In this document: positions 7,775 to 16,231 of the stretch, piece after piece
How positions within the stretch are numbered: position 1 is the first letter of the stretch
Layout of the letters: the number at the start of each line of letters is the position of its first letter
DNA from: JAJYVT01 sp036796435
GTDB lineage: Bacteria > Actinomycetota > Acidimicrobiia > Acidimicrobiales > RAAP-2
Assembly (NCBI GenBank): GCA_036796435.1
Contig: DAIRCY010000008.1
Location: forward strand, 1 to 48,212
Length of the DNA stretch: 48,212 nucleotides
Reading direction: 5' to 3'
Translations under genes and position numbers: made by a program
Notes under the pieces: model-generated
Seen by the model: only the letters and a program-made list of their open reading frames with translations
Told to the model about the DNA's origin: nothing
Databases searched by the model: none

Positions 7775-8668
7775 GACCCGCGGAACTACGCGATCGGCTA
7801 CATGCTCCATCCGTACGTGTCCTTCTACACGGGCCGGGGCTGTCGCTCGCGCTGCACCTACTGCCTGTGGCCCCAGACCGTCGGCGGCCACAGGTACCGG
7901 ACCCGGAGCGCCGGGCACGTCCTCGAGGAAGCGGCGGTCGCGAAGGAGCTCTTCCCCGAGATGAAAGAGCTCTTCTTCGACGACGACACCTTCACCGACG
8001 ACAGGCCGCGGGCCGAGGAGATCGCCCGTGGGCTCGGCCGGCTCGGGCTCACCTGGTCGTGCAACGCCAAGGCCAACGTGCCCCGGGAGACGCTGCAGGT
8101 CCTCAAGGAGAACGGGCTCCGGCTCCTCGTCGTCGGCTACGAGTCCGGGGACCAGCAGGTGCTGAACAACGTGAAGAAGGGTCTCAAGGTGGACCGCGCC
8201 CGGCGGTTCGCCGAAGATTGCCGCGAGCTCGGCATCACCGTGCACGGCACGTTCATCATCGGCCTGCCCGGCGAGACGAAGGAGACCATCCAGTCGACCA
8301 TCGCGTTCGCCCGCGAGGTGAACCCCCACACGATCCAGGTCTCCGTCGCCGCCCCCTACCCCGGCACCGAGCTGTACAAGCAGGCGGTCGAGCAGGGTTG
8401 GCTCCCCGACGACGAGGACGGCGCGACGCTCGTGAGCGGCGAAGGGACGCAGCTCGCGACCCTCGACTACCCCCACTTGCGGCGCACGGAGATCCTCGAC
8501 TCGCTCGACACCTTCTACAAGCGCTTCTACTTCCGGGCGGGGAAGCTGGCGGAGCTGTCCGCAGAGGTGCTCCGCAGGCCCGAGACATTGGGACGGCGCC
8601 TCCGCGAGGGCGGCGAGTTCGTCCGCTTCCTCGGACGCCGTCCCCGCTCCTCGTCGGGAGCCCACTGA
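7775..8668 (+). pseudogene. hpnJ: HpnJ-type radical SAM protein, 3' part (catalytic domain)
   Basis: 297 codons and TGA. The radical SAM cluster is CRSRCTYC, within GRGCRSRCTYCLWPQTVGG, nearly the signature of hopanoid-associated HpnJ proteins. It is followed by ELFFDDDTFTDD, the SAM-binding region (VVGYESGDQQVLNN) and HGTFIIGLPGET. HpnJ is linked to ring contraction of glucosaminyl-bacteriohopanetetrol to the cyclitol ether. An isolated reading could start at ATG 7802, but the frame joins the 5' part at 7611/7775. No squalene-hopene cyclase or hpnI/hpnK is in the window, so the substrate could differ from the classical one. Confidence 0.83.
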
Positions 8669-8693
8669 CGCACGGCCGAGCTGAGCCTGCGTC

Positions 8694-9677
8694 GTGCTGA
8701 TCTCCATCGTCGCCGCGCTCGCCGCGGGGGGCTGCTTCGCGGCGGGCGGCGTGCTCCAGCAGCGGGAGGCGAGCAAGCGGCCGGAGGGACAAGCGCTCTC
8801 CTTCCGCCTCATCTTCGGCCTCGCGCAGGACCGGTTGTGGCTGCTCGGCATCGGCTTCGCGATGCTCTCCTACGTCCTCGAGGGCCTTGCCCTCTCCTTC
8901 GGGCCCCTCGTGCTCGTCCAGCCGCTGATCGTGACGGAGCTCCTCTTCGCGCTGCCGATCTCTGTCCGCTGGCGCGGCATGCGCATGGGGCCGCGAGAGT
9001 GGATCGGGACGGTCGCCGTCGGGGGCGGCCTCACGCTCGGCCTGGCTTCGGCTGCGCCCGGTGCCGGACGGCCCGAAGCACCGCTCGGTGAGTGGGCGCT
9101 CGCGCTCGGGGTCGTGGCCGCGATCACGCTGCTCGCCGTCTGGTTCGGAAGGCGCCGCGACGGACCGACGCGCTCCTCCCTCTACGCCCTGGGCGCGGCG
9201 CTCGTGCTCGGGGCGCAGGCCGCGCTGTTCAAGGCGGCCGTGGCCAGGTTCGACCACGGGCTGCTCGCAGCCGTCGAGTCCTGGCAGATCTGGGCCATGT
9301 TCGCCGCCGCCATCCTCGGCCTCTTGCTCGTCCAGAGCGCGTACGAGTCGGGACCACTCGCCACGAGCATGCCGGTCGTCGACGCCGTCGACCCGGCAGT
9401 CGCGATCGTCTTCGGCATCGCCCTCTTCCATGAGCACATCCGCACGGGCCTGTGGCTGGCGGGGGTCGCCGGAGGCGCCGCCATCCTCGCCGGCGGGATC
9501 CTTCTCCTCGACACCTCTCCCCTCATCCAGTGCCTCCAGAAGGTCGAGCGCCAAGGACGCCGTCCCGATCGACCCTCGCCGCGCCCCTCCCCCCCCAGCA
9601 GGGCCGACGAGGGATCGGAAGGGCCGCAGCGCGAATCCGCCTGTTCCGCGCGGCGGCCTTCATCGGAGGGCCGCTGA
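8694..9677 (+). CDS. DMT-superfamily (EamA-like) integral membrane transporter
   Basis: 327 residues from GTG 8694, 25 bases after hpnJ. Nine or ten hydrophobic helices fill residues 1-280 in the two-repeat pattern of drug/metabolite transporters (IVAALAAGGCFAAGGVLQQ; LALSFGPLVLVQPLIVTELLF; GIALFHEHIRTGLWLAGVAGG). Similar actinobacterial proteins are annotated as DMT-family or magnesium-transporter NIPA-like. About 45 residues of Pro/Ser/Arg-rich tail follow the last helix. Position suggests co-transcription with the glycosyltransferase and hpnJ, perhaps for export of a product, but the substrate is unknown. Confidence 0.75.
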   Translation: MLISIVAALAAGGCFAAGGVLQQREASKRPEGQALSFRLIFGLAQDRLWLLGIGFAMLSYVLEGLALSFGPLVLVQPLIVTELLFALPISVRWRGMRMGPREWIGTVAVGGGLTLGLASAAPGAGRPEAPLGEWALALGVVAAITLLAVWFGRRRDGPTRSSLYALGAALVLGAQAALFKAAVARFDHGLLAAVESWQIWAMFAAAILGLLLVQSAYESGPLATSMPVVDAVDPAVAIVFGIALFHEHIRTGLWLAGVAGGAAILAGGILLLDTSPLIQCLQKVERQGRRPDRPSPRPSPPSRADEGSEGPQRESACSARRPSSEGR

Positions 9678-9773
9678 GGAGCGGCCGGACTCCTCGCGCA
9701 CAATCGGCGCAAGGAAGGACGCACGCGACCTCTATGGCCTCCGGCAGCATCGCCACGCCGCTGCGCGGTTTGC

Positions 9774-10496
9774 CTACAGCTGATCGGGCCGACTGCTCCT
9801 GGTTGCGGCGTCGGCGATGCGCTGGGCGATGTCGCGAAGCTTGATGTTCTCACGTTGGGAGGCCCGGCGCAGGAGGTCGAACGCCTGGTCAGCACTGCAG
9901 TGCTCGCCCGCCATCAAGATCCCCTTCGCCTGGCCGATGACGTCGCGCGTTTCGAGCGCTTGGTTCAGGTTGTCCACCAGTTCCTTCGTCTTGGTGTAGG
10001 TCTGGGCAGTCGAGAGCGCGACGGATGCCTGCACGGCGAATATGCGCGCCAGTTGCTCTGCGTGGTCGTCGAAGGGCGCGCGCTGTGCGTAGAGGTTGAG
10101 CGCGCCGAGGACGCGGCCTCGAACGGCAAGGGGGAGCGACAGCGAGGCGACGATCCCTTCGGCGACGGCCTTCGGCGTGAACCTCGGCCAGCGGACCTCG
10201 TCGGCCATCGAGTCGACGCGGAAGATCTCACCTGTACGCAGCGCCTGAAGGCATGGTCCCTCCTCTTCGGCGTACTGGTGGGAGTCGACGCGTAGCGCGA
10301 TGTCACTGGTCGCCACGCTCGTCGTGATCTGCCCGTCGTGCGCGATCGACACGCCAGCCGCATCACAGCTGGGCAGCGTGGCAACGGCCAAGTCGGCGAC
10401 ACGGCGCAGGGTGGTGTCGACATGCTCTTCGCCGAGCAGCATGTCGGCCAGCTCGGCGACGACAGCAGGAAGGTCGCTGGAGTCGGAAGGTTCCAT
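9774..10496 (-). CDS. GAF and ANTAR domain protein (putative sensor/antiterminator)
   Basis: 240 residues from ATG 10496, preceded by GAGG at five bases (GTG 10511 would add five residues). The GAF domain spans about 10-165 (CDAAGVSIAHDGQ, EGPCLQALRTGEIF, LSLPLAVRGRVLGALNLYA). The C-terminal three-helix ANTAR domain (about 175-235; RDVIGQAKGILMAGEHCSADQAFDLLRRASQ) binds RNA hairpins and relieves transcription termination in characterised members. Such proteins are abundant in actinobacteria and usually respond to small molecules or redox cues. Downstream of Crp, STAS and kinase genes, it belongs to the signalling island, although 165 bases separate it from the Crp gene. Confidence 0.9.
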   Translation of the reverse strand: MEPSDSSDLPAVVAELADMLLGEEHVDTTLRRVADLAVATLPSCDAAGVSIAHDGQITTSVATSDIALRVDSHQYAEEEGPCLQALRTGEIFRVDSMADEVRWPRFTPKAVAEGIVASLSLPLAVRGRVLGALNLYAQRAPFDDHAEQLARIFAVQASVALSTAQTYTKTKELVDNLNQALETRDVIGQAKGILMAGEHCSADQAFDLLRRASQRENIKLRDIAQRIADAATRSSRPDQL

Positions 10497-10661
10497 CGAA
10501 CCTCGTTCCACCTCGTCTGTAGATGACTTCCGTGGAACGACGTCCGAGGCGGACGGTTGAAAGCGAGATGCCTTCCCCTGGCCGAGCGGCCCACGGGTGG
10601 CTGTTTGTTCAACCAGGGACCACTATAGCCGTTGTGTTCGATACCGTACAGAGCTCCCTGC

Positions 10662-11378
10662 TCAGTGCACGAGCCGGTCGAACACCTCTCGAAGGACCCA
10701 GTAGCACTCACAGGACGCCCCCTCTAAGCCCGCCCTGTCGGTGACGGTCAAGCGGCCACGCCGGAATCGGATGAAGCCGGCCTGCTGGAGGATGCCGGCC
10801 GCGATCGTGACCGAGGGCCGACGGACGCCAAGCATCTGGGCCAGGAACTCCTGGGTGAGGGGGAACTCGTCGGCACCCACGCGGTCGTGGGTGAGCAGCA
10901 TCCACCGAGCACAGCGCTCTTCGATGGAATGCAGCCCGTTACAGGCGACCTGCTGGCTGAGCTGGCTGAAGAAGGCCTGGGTGTACGCCTGGACAATGCG
11001 GGTGAGGTCGTCGCCGGTGGCGAGCTCGTGCTGGAACGAAGTGGCATCCATGCGCATCGCCTCTCCCGGCACCTGGCAGACGACGATCTCTTTCGGGTTG
11101 AGCGTCGGACTGCCCCACGAGAGGGGCAGCCCCACGAGACCCTCGTTGCCCACGGTGGCGATCTCGACGCCGAGAGAGCCCTCGGCCAGATTCAACAGCG
11201 ACGCGACCGAGCTGAGCGGAAAGTAGACGCTCTCAATCGTCCCCCCGGGCTCGTAGAGGACGTCCTTCAGCTTGAGGCTGACCCTTTCGAGCTGGTCGCC
11301 CAGCTCCTGGCGGCGGCGCTTGGCGACAGCGTCGAGAAGGCGATTGCCAACCGGGAACGGGTCAGGTGCCGTGGTCAC
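10662..11378 (-). CDS. Crp/Fnr-family transcriptional regulator
   Basis: 238 residues from GTG 11378. The N-terminal cupin-like sensor domain (about 20-140) keeps the fold (EPGGTIESVYFPLSSVASLL) but lacks the usual cyclic-nucleotide phosphate-binding arginine cassette. The C-terminal winged helix is typical (FPLTQEFLAQMLGVRRPSVTIAAGILQQAGFIRF, HTH at about 175-205), and its recognition helix has the Arg-Arg-x-Ser-Val pattern. There are no Fnr-type cysteine ligands at the N-terminus, so the signal is unknown. The start overlaps the stop of a small upstream ORF by GTGA, tying it to the STAS gene in one operon. Confidence 0.88.
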   Translation of the reverse strand: MTTAPDPFPVGNRLLDAVAKRRRQELGDQLERVSLKLKDVLYEPGGTIESVYFPLSSVASLLNLAEGSLGVEIATVGNEGLVGLPLSWGSPTLNPKEIVVCQVPGEAMRMDATSFQHELATGDDLTRIVQAYTQAFFSQLSQQVACNGLHSIEERCARWMLLTHDRVGADEFPLTQEFLAQMLGVRRPSVTIAAGILQQAGFIRFRRGRLTVTDRAGLEGASCECYWVLREVFDRLVH

Positions 11379-11665
11379 CGCCTCGACTCCGGCTCAGCCG
11401 GGCTCCGGGTTGCGCGGCGAGCAGAGGGTGTCCGGGCGGCGACAGGTGGAGGGCCAGAGTGGCCAAAGGTCACACTGAGATCGAACAGCAGTTCCGCCCG
11501 CTCGCTCACTGCTGGATCCATGTCGACGCGGTGCGCGCAGTTGTCCTGCTGCCAGGACGCCGCGACGGCGCCCTGGCCCACCTCGCCGTGGAGGTGGAAC
11601 GCGGGGAACGCCCGCATCTCCGGTTGGAGATCCCGGCGCTCTGTCGAATGGCCGGGAGCCGTCAC
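11375..11665 (-). CDS. Small unrecognised protein coupled to STAS and Crp genes
   Basis: A 96-residue ORF fills what would otherwise be a 283-base gap. GTG 11665 overlaps the STAS stop by GTGA, and its TGA (11375-11377) overlaps the Crp start by GTGA, a double coupling rarely seen for chance ORFs. Codon third positions look mostly G or C, at least over the first two thirds. The middle (MRAFPAFHLHGEVGQG, SERAELLFDLSVTFGH) looks like a folded protein, and the last ~25 residues are Pro/Arg/Ser-rich. I recognise no family. A small partner of the STAS or Crp protein is conceivable, but I assign no function. Confidence 0.55.
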   Translation of the reverse strand: MTAPGHSTERRDLQPEMRAFPAFHLHGEVGQGAVAASWQQDNCAHRVDMDPAVSERAELLFDLSVTFGHSGPPPVAARTPSARRATRSPAEPESRR

Positions 11666-12039
11666 CGCCCGCCGGTGAATGGAGTACCACCGACCTCGTC
11701 GTCGAGGACGCGCAGGCGCTCGCCGAGCCCGGTGAGATCGACGATCGTGCGGATCGTCGAGGACGGACTGGCCAGGAGGAACCTGCAGCGATTGGCTCGT
11801 GCCATCTCCTCGGCGTTCTGCAACGCGGTGAGGCCGTTCACGTCGAGGAACGACACGTCGCCGAGGTCGACGATCACCGTCTCGGTATCGCTGTCGATCG
11901 TCTCTCCGAGCACTTCGACCAGCCGAGGACACGTCGCGAGGTCCACCTCCCCATGGACCGCGACGCGCACGCTGCCGTCCTCGGCTTTGCTGACGTCGAT
12001 GTCGAGCGCATCTTCTCGTTGTGGTCCCGACGACACCAT
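11662..12039 (-). CDS. STAS-domain anti-sigma factor antagonist
   Basis: 125 residues from ATG 12039; a TTG at 12132 would add 31 residues of little family character. The STAS fold is clear: VRVAVHGEVDLATCPRLVEVL, then VIVDLGDVSFLDVNGLTALQ, where the Ser after DVSF corresponds to neighbours of the phosphorylatable site in SpoIIAA/RsbV. Proteins of this type bind anti-sigma kinases and release sigma factors when dephosphorylated. The kinase-like gene at 12289 lies divergently just beyond. It is the first gene of a coupled set STAS, small ORF, Crp. Confidence 0.88.
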   Translation of the reverse strand: MVSSGPQREDALDIDVSKAEDGSVRVAVHGEVDLATCPRLVEVLGETIDSDTETVIVDLGDVSFLDVNGLTALQNAEEMARANRCRFLLASPSSTIRTIVDLTGLGERLRVLDDEVGGTPFTGGR

Positions 12040-12202
12040 CGTGCACCGCCCAACGATCAGGGCCGCCAAGGAGGGGACAGCGCTCCCCAAGGACAAGCCA
12101 AACCGATCTATGTCGCCAGGCTCGCTGTTCAACCTGGGGCTGCTGTTGAACCCGTCGGAACGCTACCACCGTCGCGAAGGCCCTCGTGGGCGTGCTTGTC
12201 CT

Positions 12203-12214
12203 TGCACGCGTGCA
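12203..12214. promoter_or_regulatory. Palindrome in the divergent STAS/kinase promoter region
   Basis: TGCACGCGTGCA is a perfect 12-bp palindrome in the 249-base region between the divergent STAS (12039, minus) and HATPase (12289, plus) genes. A possible operator for a dimeric regulator; the Crp protein encoded nearby is a candidate, but the sequence is not a classical Crp site. Confidence 0.3.
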
Positions 12215-12288
12215 GCCCTGCTAGCACTGGGCGGCGCACGTGGAAGTCATGCCAGGTGGAGGTGCTCGTCAGGGTATAGGCGAGAACG

Positions 12289-12666
12289 ATGGAGTTTCCG
12301 CTCACCTGCGACCAGTTTGCGCCGCGGGAGGCCCGGGCGATCCTGCGAGCCCGCATCGAGGGTGTCAGCGAAGCCGTCGGTGCCATCCTTGAACTCCTCG
12401 TCACTGAGCTCGTGAACAACGCGGTCGTCCACGGCGAGGGGCCGGTCAGGATGAGCATCGTCCAGCGCGAGGGATGCGTCCGGATCGCCGTGAGTGACGC
12501 GAGCAGCGAAGGCCCCATCCTGCGCCCGCTGGACCCGGATCTCCGCTCGGGCAGAGGTCTTTTCCTCATCGACGCGCTCGCGTCGGCATGGGGGGTCGAA
12601 CGCGCCAAGGGTGGCGGAAAGGCGGTCTGGTTCGAGCTCGACCCGACGCGTACACCAACCGGCTGA
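12289..12666 (+). CDS. RsbW-like anti-sigma factor kinase (HATPase_c_2)
   Basis: 125 residues with the GHKL ATP-binding fold of SpoIIAB/RsbW: N-box ELLVTELVNNAVVHG (about 36-50), G1-like DASSEGP (about 69-75) and G2 RSGRGLFLIDALAS (about 86-99), ending in WFELD. Such proteins bind a sigma factor and phosphorylate a cognate STAS protein. STAS genes lie on both sides, one divergent (12039) and one convergent (12771), giving the core of a partner switch. No sigma-factor gene is in the window, so the target must be elsewhere, or the protein acts only on STAS partners. ATG follows AGGCGAG. Confidence 0.88.
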   Translation: MEFPLTCDQFAPREARAILRARIEGVSEAVGAILELLVTELVNNAVVHGEGPVRMSIVQREGCVRIAVSDASSEGPILRPLDPDLRSGRGLFLIDALASAWGVERAKGGGKAVWFELDPTRTPTG

Positions 12667-12770
12667 TCGCCGGGGTTCGGGGCAACCTGAAGCCGGCGCT
12701 CCAGCGGCCACTCTGGCGAGTGGGTGCTCGGAGCGGCAGCCCCTCACCGTGTCGATCTACCGGCGCCTCG

Positions 12771-13100
12771 TTAGGGTTCGATCACGCATCGCTCGTCCAG
12801 CGAGGTGAGTGCAAGGAGTCGCCGGACGATCGGACGTGGCTCGCGGACCACGACCTGGCCAGGCCCGGGCAACCGCCGCAGTGCGCACGCGATCACCCGT
12901 AGCCCCGCGCAGTCCATGAAGCTCATGTCGGCGACGTCGAAAACCAGCTGGTCTGGACCTTTGTCGAGAACGCGGGCAACCTCTTGGCCCAACTCGCCCG
13001 AAGTCGCGAGGTCCACCTCGCCATGCACCACCACGACCGGCACGGCGGTACCGAGACCACGGGTCTCGACCGAGAACTCGACGCGAGGCGGGTCGAACAT
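12771..13100 (-). CDS. STAS-domain anti-sigma factor antagonist (second)
   Basis: 109 residues from ATG 13100 with GAGG five bases upstream; a longer form from 13211 is possible but adds a non-conserved stretch. STAS features: VPVVVVHGEVDLATSGELGQEV and LVFDVADMSFMDCAGLRVIA, where the Ser in DMSFMDCAG is at or next to the expected phosphoacceptor. It converges on the RsbW-like kinase gene with 104 bases between and could be its main substrate or an alternative to the STAS protein at 11662-12039. Confidence 0.87.
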   Translation of the reverse strand: MFDPPRVEFSVETRGLGTAVPVVVVHGEVDLATSGELGQEVARVLDKGPDQLVFDVADMSFMDCAGLRVIACALRRLPGPGQVVVREPRPIVRRLLALTSLDERCVIEP

Positions 13101-13241
13101 CCATCCCTCGGCATCCGATACGACAGGGCTTGGCGAGGGCCAGATGAGGAGGGCTGACCCGACACCGTGGAAGGCTCTCCCGGCTGCTGTTTCAACCCGA
13201 GACGACGCCACACAGGGGTCACCCGCGTCGAGAACGCGGCC

Positions 13242-14858
13242 TCAGCCCGGGGAGGGCTCCGCCGAAGGCGGTCGGGCGTCGAAGGTCGGGACGAGCACCC
13301 GGGCCGCCCGCGCCTCGTCCAATCGGCCGACCGGGGTGGTCCTCGGCGCGGCGTGCGCGGCCTCGAGGCCACCCTCTCGTGCGGCTTCCGTCGCGATCCG
13401 TTCGAACGCTCCTGCGAGCGCGTCGAGCGTCTGGAGGCTCTCGGTCTCGGTCGGCTCCACCATCAGCGCCTCGTCGACGACGAGAGGGAAGTAGACGGTC
13501 GGCGCGTGGAACCCCTCTTCGAGCAACCGCTTCGCGACATCGAGGGCGCGAAGGCCGTAGCGACGTTTGAGGCTAGACGCCGCGAGCACGACCTCGTGCA
13601 TGCAAGGTCGGTCGAACGGCACGTCGTAGGTGCCCGAGAGTCGGACACGCAACCAGTTGGCGTTCAGGACCGCGCGCTCAGCGACCCGGCGCAAGCCATC
13701 GCCACCGTGCACCCGGATGTACGCCAGCGCGCGCGCGAGCACCAGCGCGTTGCCGTGCCAGCTGTGGACGCGACCGATGGAGCGCGACGGCGTCGCCCAC
13801 CCGTACCGGCTCCCGTTCGCGTTGCCCGGAGGAACAGCTTCTGCGCCCGCCGCGGCCTGTCCGAGCCGGACCGGGCGCGGACCGGGAAGGAAGTCGACGA
13901 GCCGGTCGGAGACGGCGACGGGCCCCGCTCCGGGACCGCCCCCGCCATGCGGGGTGGCGAACGTCTTGTGGAGGTTCAGATGGACGATGTCGAACCCCAT
14001 GTCTCCGGGTCGCACCACGCCGAGGATCGCGTTCAGGTTGGCGCCGTCGTAGTAGAGGAGGCCGCCTACCTCGTGGACGGCTGCCGCGATCGGTTCGATG
14101 TCCTCTTCGAAGAGACCGAGGGTGTTCGGGTTGGTCAGCATGATGCCGGCGACGTCGCGGTCGAGCGCGCCCCGGAGCGCCTCCATGTCCACGCAGCCCC
14201 GGCTGTCGGAGGGGACGGTCGTGACCTCGTAGCCGCCGAGGGTCACCGACGCCGGGTTCGTGCCGTGCGCCGAGTCCGGGATGATCACGCGACGGCGCGC
14301 CTCCCCGTGGGCGTCGTGGTAGGCGCGCATGAGGAGGAGCCCGGTGAGCTCCCCCGCCGCGCCGGCCGCGGGCTGGAAGGTCGCGGCGGCCATCCCGGTC
14401 ACCGCGCAGAGCGCCTCTTCGAGCTCGACGAGCGCCGCGAGCCAGCCCTGGACCATTTCCGCGGGGGCGGCGGGATGGGCGCCGGCGAGTCCCGGCAGCG
14501 CGGCCACCGTGTCGCAGATCTTGGGGTTGTACTTCATCGTGCACGAGCCGAGCGGGTAGGCGCCGAGGTCGACGGAGAACTGGCGGTGCGAAAGGCGCGT
14601 GAAGTGCGCGACGAGGTCCCGCTCCGACACCTCGGGCAGCGGGACCGGCTCGCGGCGGCGGTGCGGCTCGGGCACGAGCTCGGCAGGGCTCCACTCCGGG
14701 ACGCCGGTCGTCCGCAGCTGCCAGCTCCGCCTGCCTGGTTCGGACAGCTCGAAGATCGTCGGTTCCTCGGCATGACCCATGAGCGGTGCGCTGGCCGCCC
14801 GGCCGCCGGGCGCATGGACCTCGGCCTGACCCCGTGCCAGCTGTGCGGCGTCGGTCAC
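13242..14858 (-). CDS. gcvPB: Glycine dehydrogenase (decarboxylating) subunit 2
   Basis: 538 residues from GTG 14858, which overlaps the gcvPA stop by GTGA. It is the PLP-carrying subunit of the two-chain P-protein: the PLP lysine is in HLNLHKTFATPHGGGGPG, with conserved YPLGSCTMKYNPK, PDSAHGTNPASV and LTNPNTLGLFE. It decarboxylates glycine and passes aminomethyl to lipoyl-GcvH. It is slightly longer than usual because of N-terminal (~40) and C-terminal extensions. It is last in the coupled series gcvT-gcvPA-gcvPB. Mycobacteria use a single-chain P-protein, so the split form is worth noting. Confidence 0.96.
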   Translation of the reverse strand: MTDAAQLARGQAEVHAPGGRAASAPLMGHAEEPTIFELSEPGRRSWQLRTTGVPEWSPAELVPEPHRRREPVPLPEVSERDLVAHFTRLSHRQFSVDLGAYPLGSCTMKYNPKICDTVAALPGLAGAHPAAPAEMVQGWLAALVELEEALCAVTGMAAATFQPAAGAAGELTGLLLMRAYHDAHGEARRRVIIPDSAHGTNPASVTLGGYEVTTVPSDSRGCVDMEALRGALDRDVAGIMLTNPNTLGLFEEDIEPIAAAVHEVGGLLYYDGANLNAILGVVRPGDMGFDIVHLNLHKTFATPHGGGGPGAGPVAVSDRLVDFLPGPRPVRLGQAAAGAEAVPPGNANGSRYGWATPSRSIGRVHSWHGNALVLARALAYIRVHGGDGLRRVAERAVLNANWLRVRLSGTYDVPFDRPCMHEVVLAASSLKRRYGLRALDVAKRLLEEGFHAPTVYFPLVVDEALMVEPTETESLQTLDALAGAFERIATEAAREGGLEAAHAAPRTTPVGRLDEARAARVLVPTFDARPPSAEPSPG

Positions 14859-16231
14859 GGCCTCACCGCCTTGTCCAGGGCGACGAGGTAGCCGTTGATC
14901 TCGGTGGCGCTGCGGCGCTCGGTCACAGCGACGAGCAGCCCGTGACGGGCTGCGTCCGCGTCCACGGACGCGTCGCCGTCGTCGCCGACGAGGTCCGCGA
15001 GCGCGACGCCGGCGAGGAAGCCCTCAGACGCCATCCGCTCGATGACCGTGCGCGCGGGCACGGGGGTGCGCAAGGCGGCCTCCCGGACCACCGGCGTGCT
15101 GCCGGTGAGCGGCGAGACGCCCTCGATGCCGAGCGCGGCGTCTCTCAGGTAGCGCGTCCCGCGGGCGCAGCGCAGCGCGACCTCCGCCAGACCGGTCGTC
15201 CCGAGCCATCCGAGCTGGATGGCGGCGGTCACCGCCATGAGCGTCTGGTTCGTGCAGACGTTCGACGTCGCCTTCTCCCGGCGGATGTCCTGTTCACGGG
15301 CGCGCAGCGTCGTCACGTAGGCGCGGCGGCCCTCGACGTCGACGGTCTCGCCTACCAGCCGGCCGGGGAGCCGACGGACCTGCGCGAGGGTGCAGCAGAA
15401 CAGTCCGAGGTACGGGCCGCCGAAGGAGAGCGCGGTCCCGAACGGCTGCCCCTCCCCCACCACGACGTCCGCCCCCCAGTCCCCCGCCGAGCGCAGGATC
15501 CCGGACGACACCGGGTCGGCGGCGACGACCATGGTCGAGCCGTGGACGTCGGCGAGCCGTCGGACCGGGGAGAGGTCCTCGAGGCAACCGAGGTAGTTCG
15601 GGTACGCGACGACGACGGCGCCCGGCGCCTCCGCGTTCGGGTCGTCCTCGGGCCACGCGGTCGCCCCGTCGACGAGCGGGATCTCGACGATCCGGCGGCC
15701 CGAGCCGCGGGCGAAGGTGCGCAGGCAGGCGCGCCAATGTGGATGGACGCCGGCGGACACCCAGACGGTCTCCCGCCCGCTCGCCGCGGTGGCGAGGTTC
15801 ACCCCCTCCACGAGCGCGCTCGCCCCGTCGTAGAGGGAGGCGTTGGCCACGGGGAGCCCGGCGAGCCGCGAGATCATCGTCTGGTACTCGAAGACCGCCT
15901 GGAGCACGCCTTGGGCCACCTCGGGCTGGTACGGGGTGTACGCGGTGACGAACTCCGACCGGCCGGCGAGGGCCCGCACGACCGGGGGGACCTCGTGGTC
16001 GTAGGCGCCCGCTCCGGCGAAACAGAGGAGGTCCGGCGCGCGGTTCGCGTGCGCGAGCGCGTTCATGTGCAAGAGCACGTCCGGCTCGGGCTCGCCGTCG
16101 GGCAGGTCGAGTCCGCCGGCGAGACGGATGGCCTGCGGAACGGCGGCGAACAACTCGTCGAGATCGGCGAGGCCGAGGAACGTGAGCATCGTCTCGACCT
16201 CGGCGTCGGTGTGCGGCAGATAGTCCGCCAT
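14855..16231 (-). CDS. gcvPA: Glycine dehydrogenase (decarboxylating) subunit 1
   Basis: 458 residues from ATG 16231, which shares its A with the gcvT stop (TGATG). Family motifs: MADYLPHTDAEVETML at the N-terminus, FAGAGAYDHEVPPVV, FVTAYTPYQPEVAQGVLQ, ASLYDGASALVEG, SNVCTNQTLMA. It forms the glycine decarboxylase with GcvPB but lacks the PLP lysine. Strict coupling on both sides supports equal expression of T, PA and PB. Confidence 0.96.
   Translation of the reverse strand: MADYLPHTDAEVETMLTFLGLADLDELFAAVPQAIRLAGGLDLPDGEPEPDVLLHMNALAHANRAPDLLCFAGAGAYDHEVPPVVRALAGRSEFVTAYTPYQPEVAQGVLQAVFEYQTMISRLAGLPVANASLYDGASALVEGVNLATAASGRETVWVSAGVHPHWRACLRTFARGSGRRIVEIPLVDGATAWPEDDPNAEAPGAVVVAYPNYLGCLEDLSPVRRLADVHGSTMVVAADPVSSGILRSAGDWGADVVVGEGQPFGTALSFGGPYLGLFCCTLAQVRRLPGRLVGETVDVEGRRAYVTTLRAREQDIRREKATSNVCTNQTLMAVTAAIQLGWLGTTGLAEVALRCARGTRYLRDAALGIEGVSPLTGSTPVVREAALRTPVPARTVIERMASEGFLAGVALADLVGDDGDASVDADAARHGLLVAVTERRSATEINGYLVALDKAVRP

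Noticed and set aside
7063..8668. hpnJ as a genuinely decayed pseudogene
   Set aside because: The two halves are intact, in frame once the foreign insert is removed, and the insert has scaffold-artefact features.
12774..12786. tRNA T-arm-like GGTTCGATCAC
   Set aside because: It is the coding end of the STAS gene (CVIEP); no acceptor, D or anticodon stems surround it.
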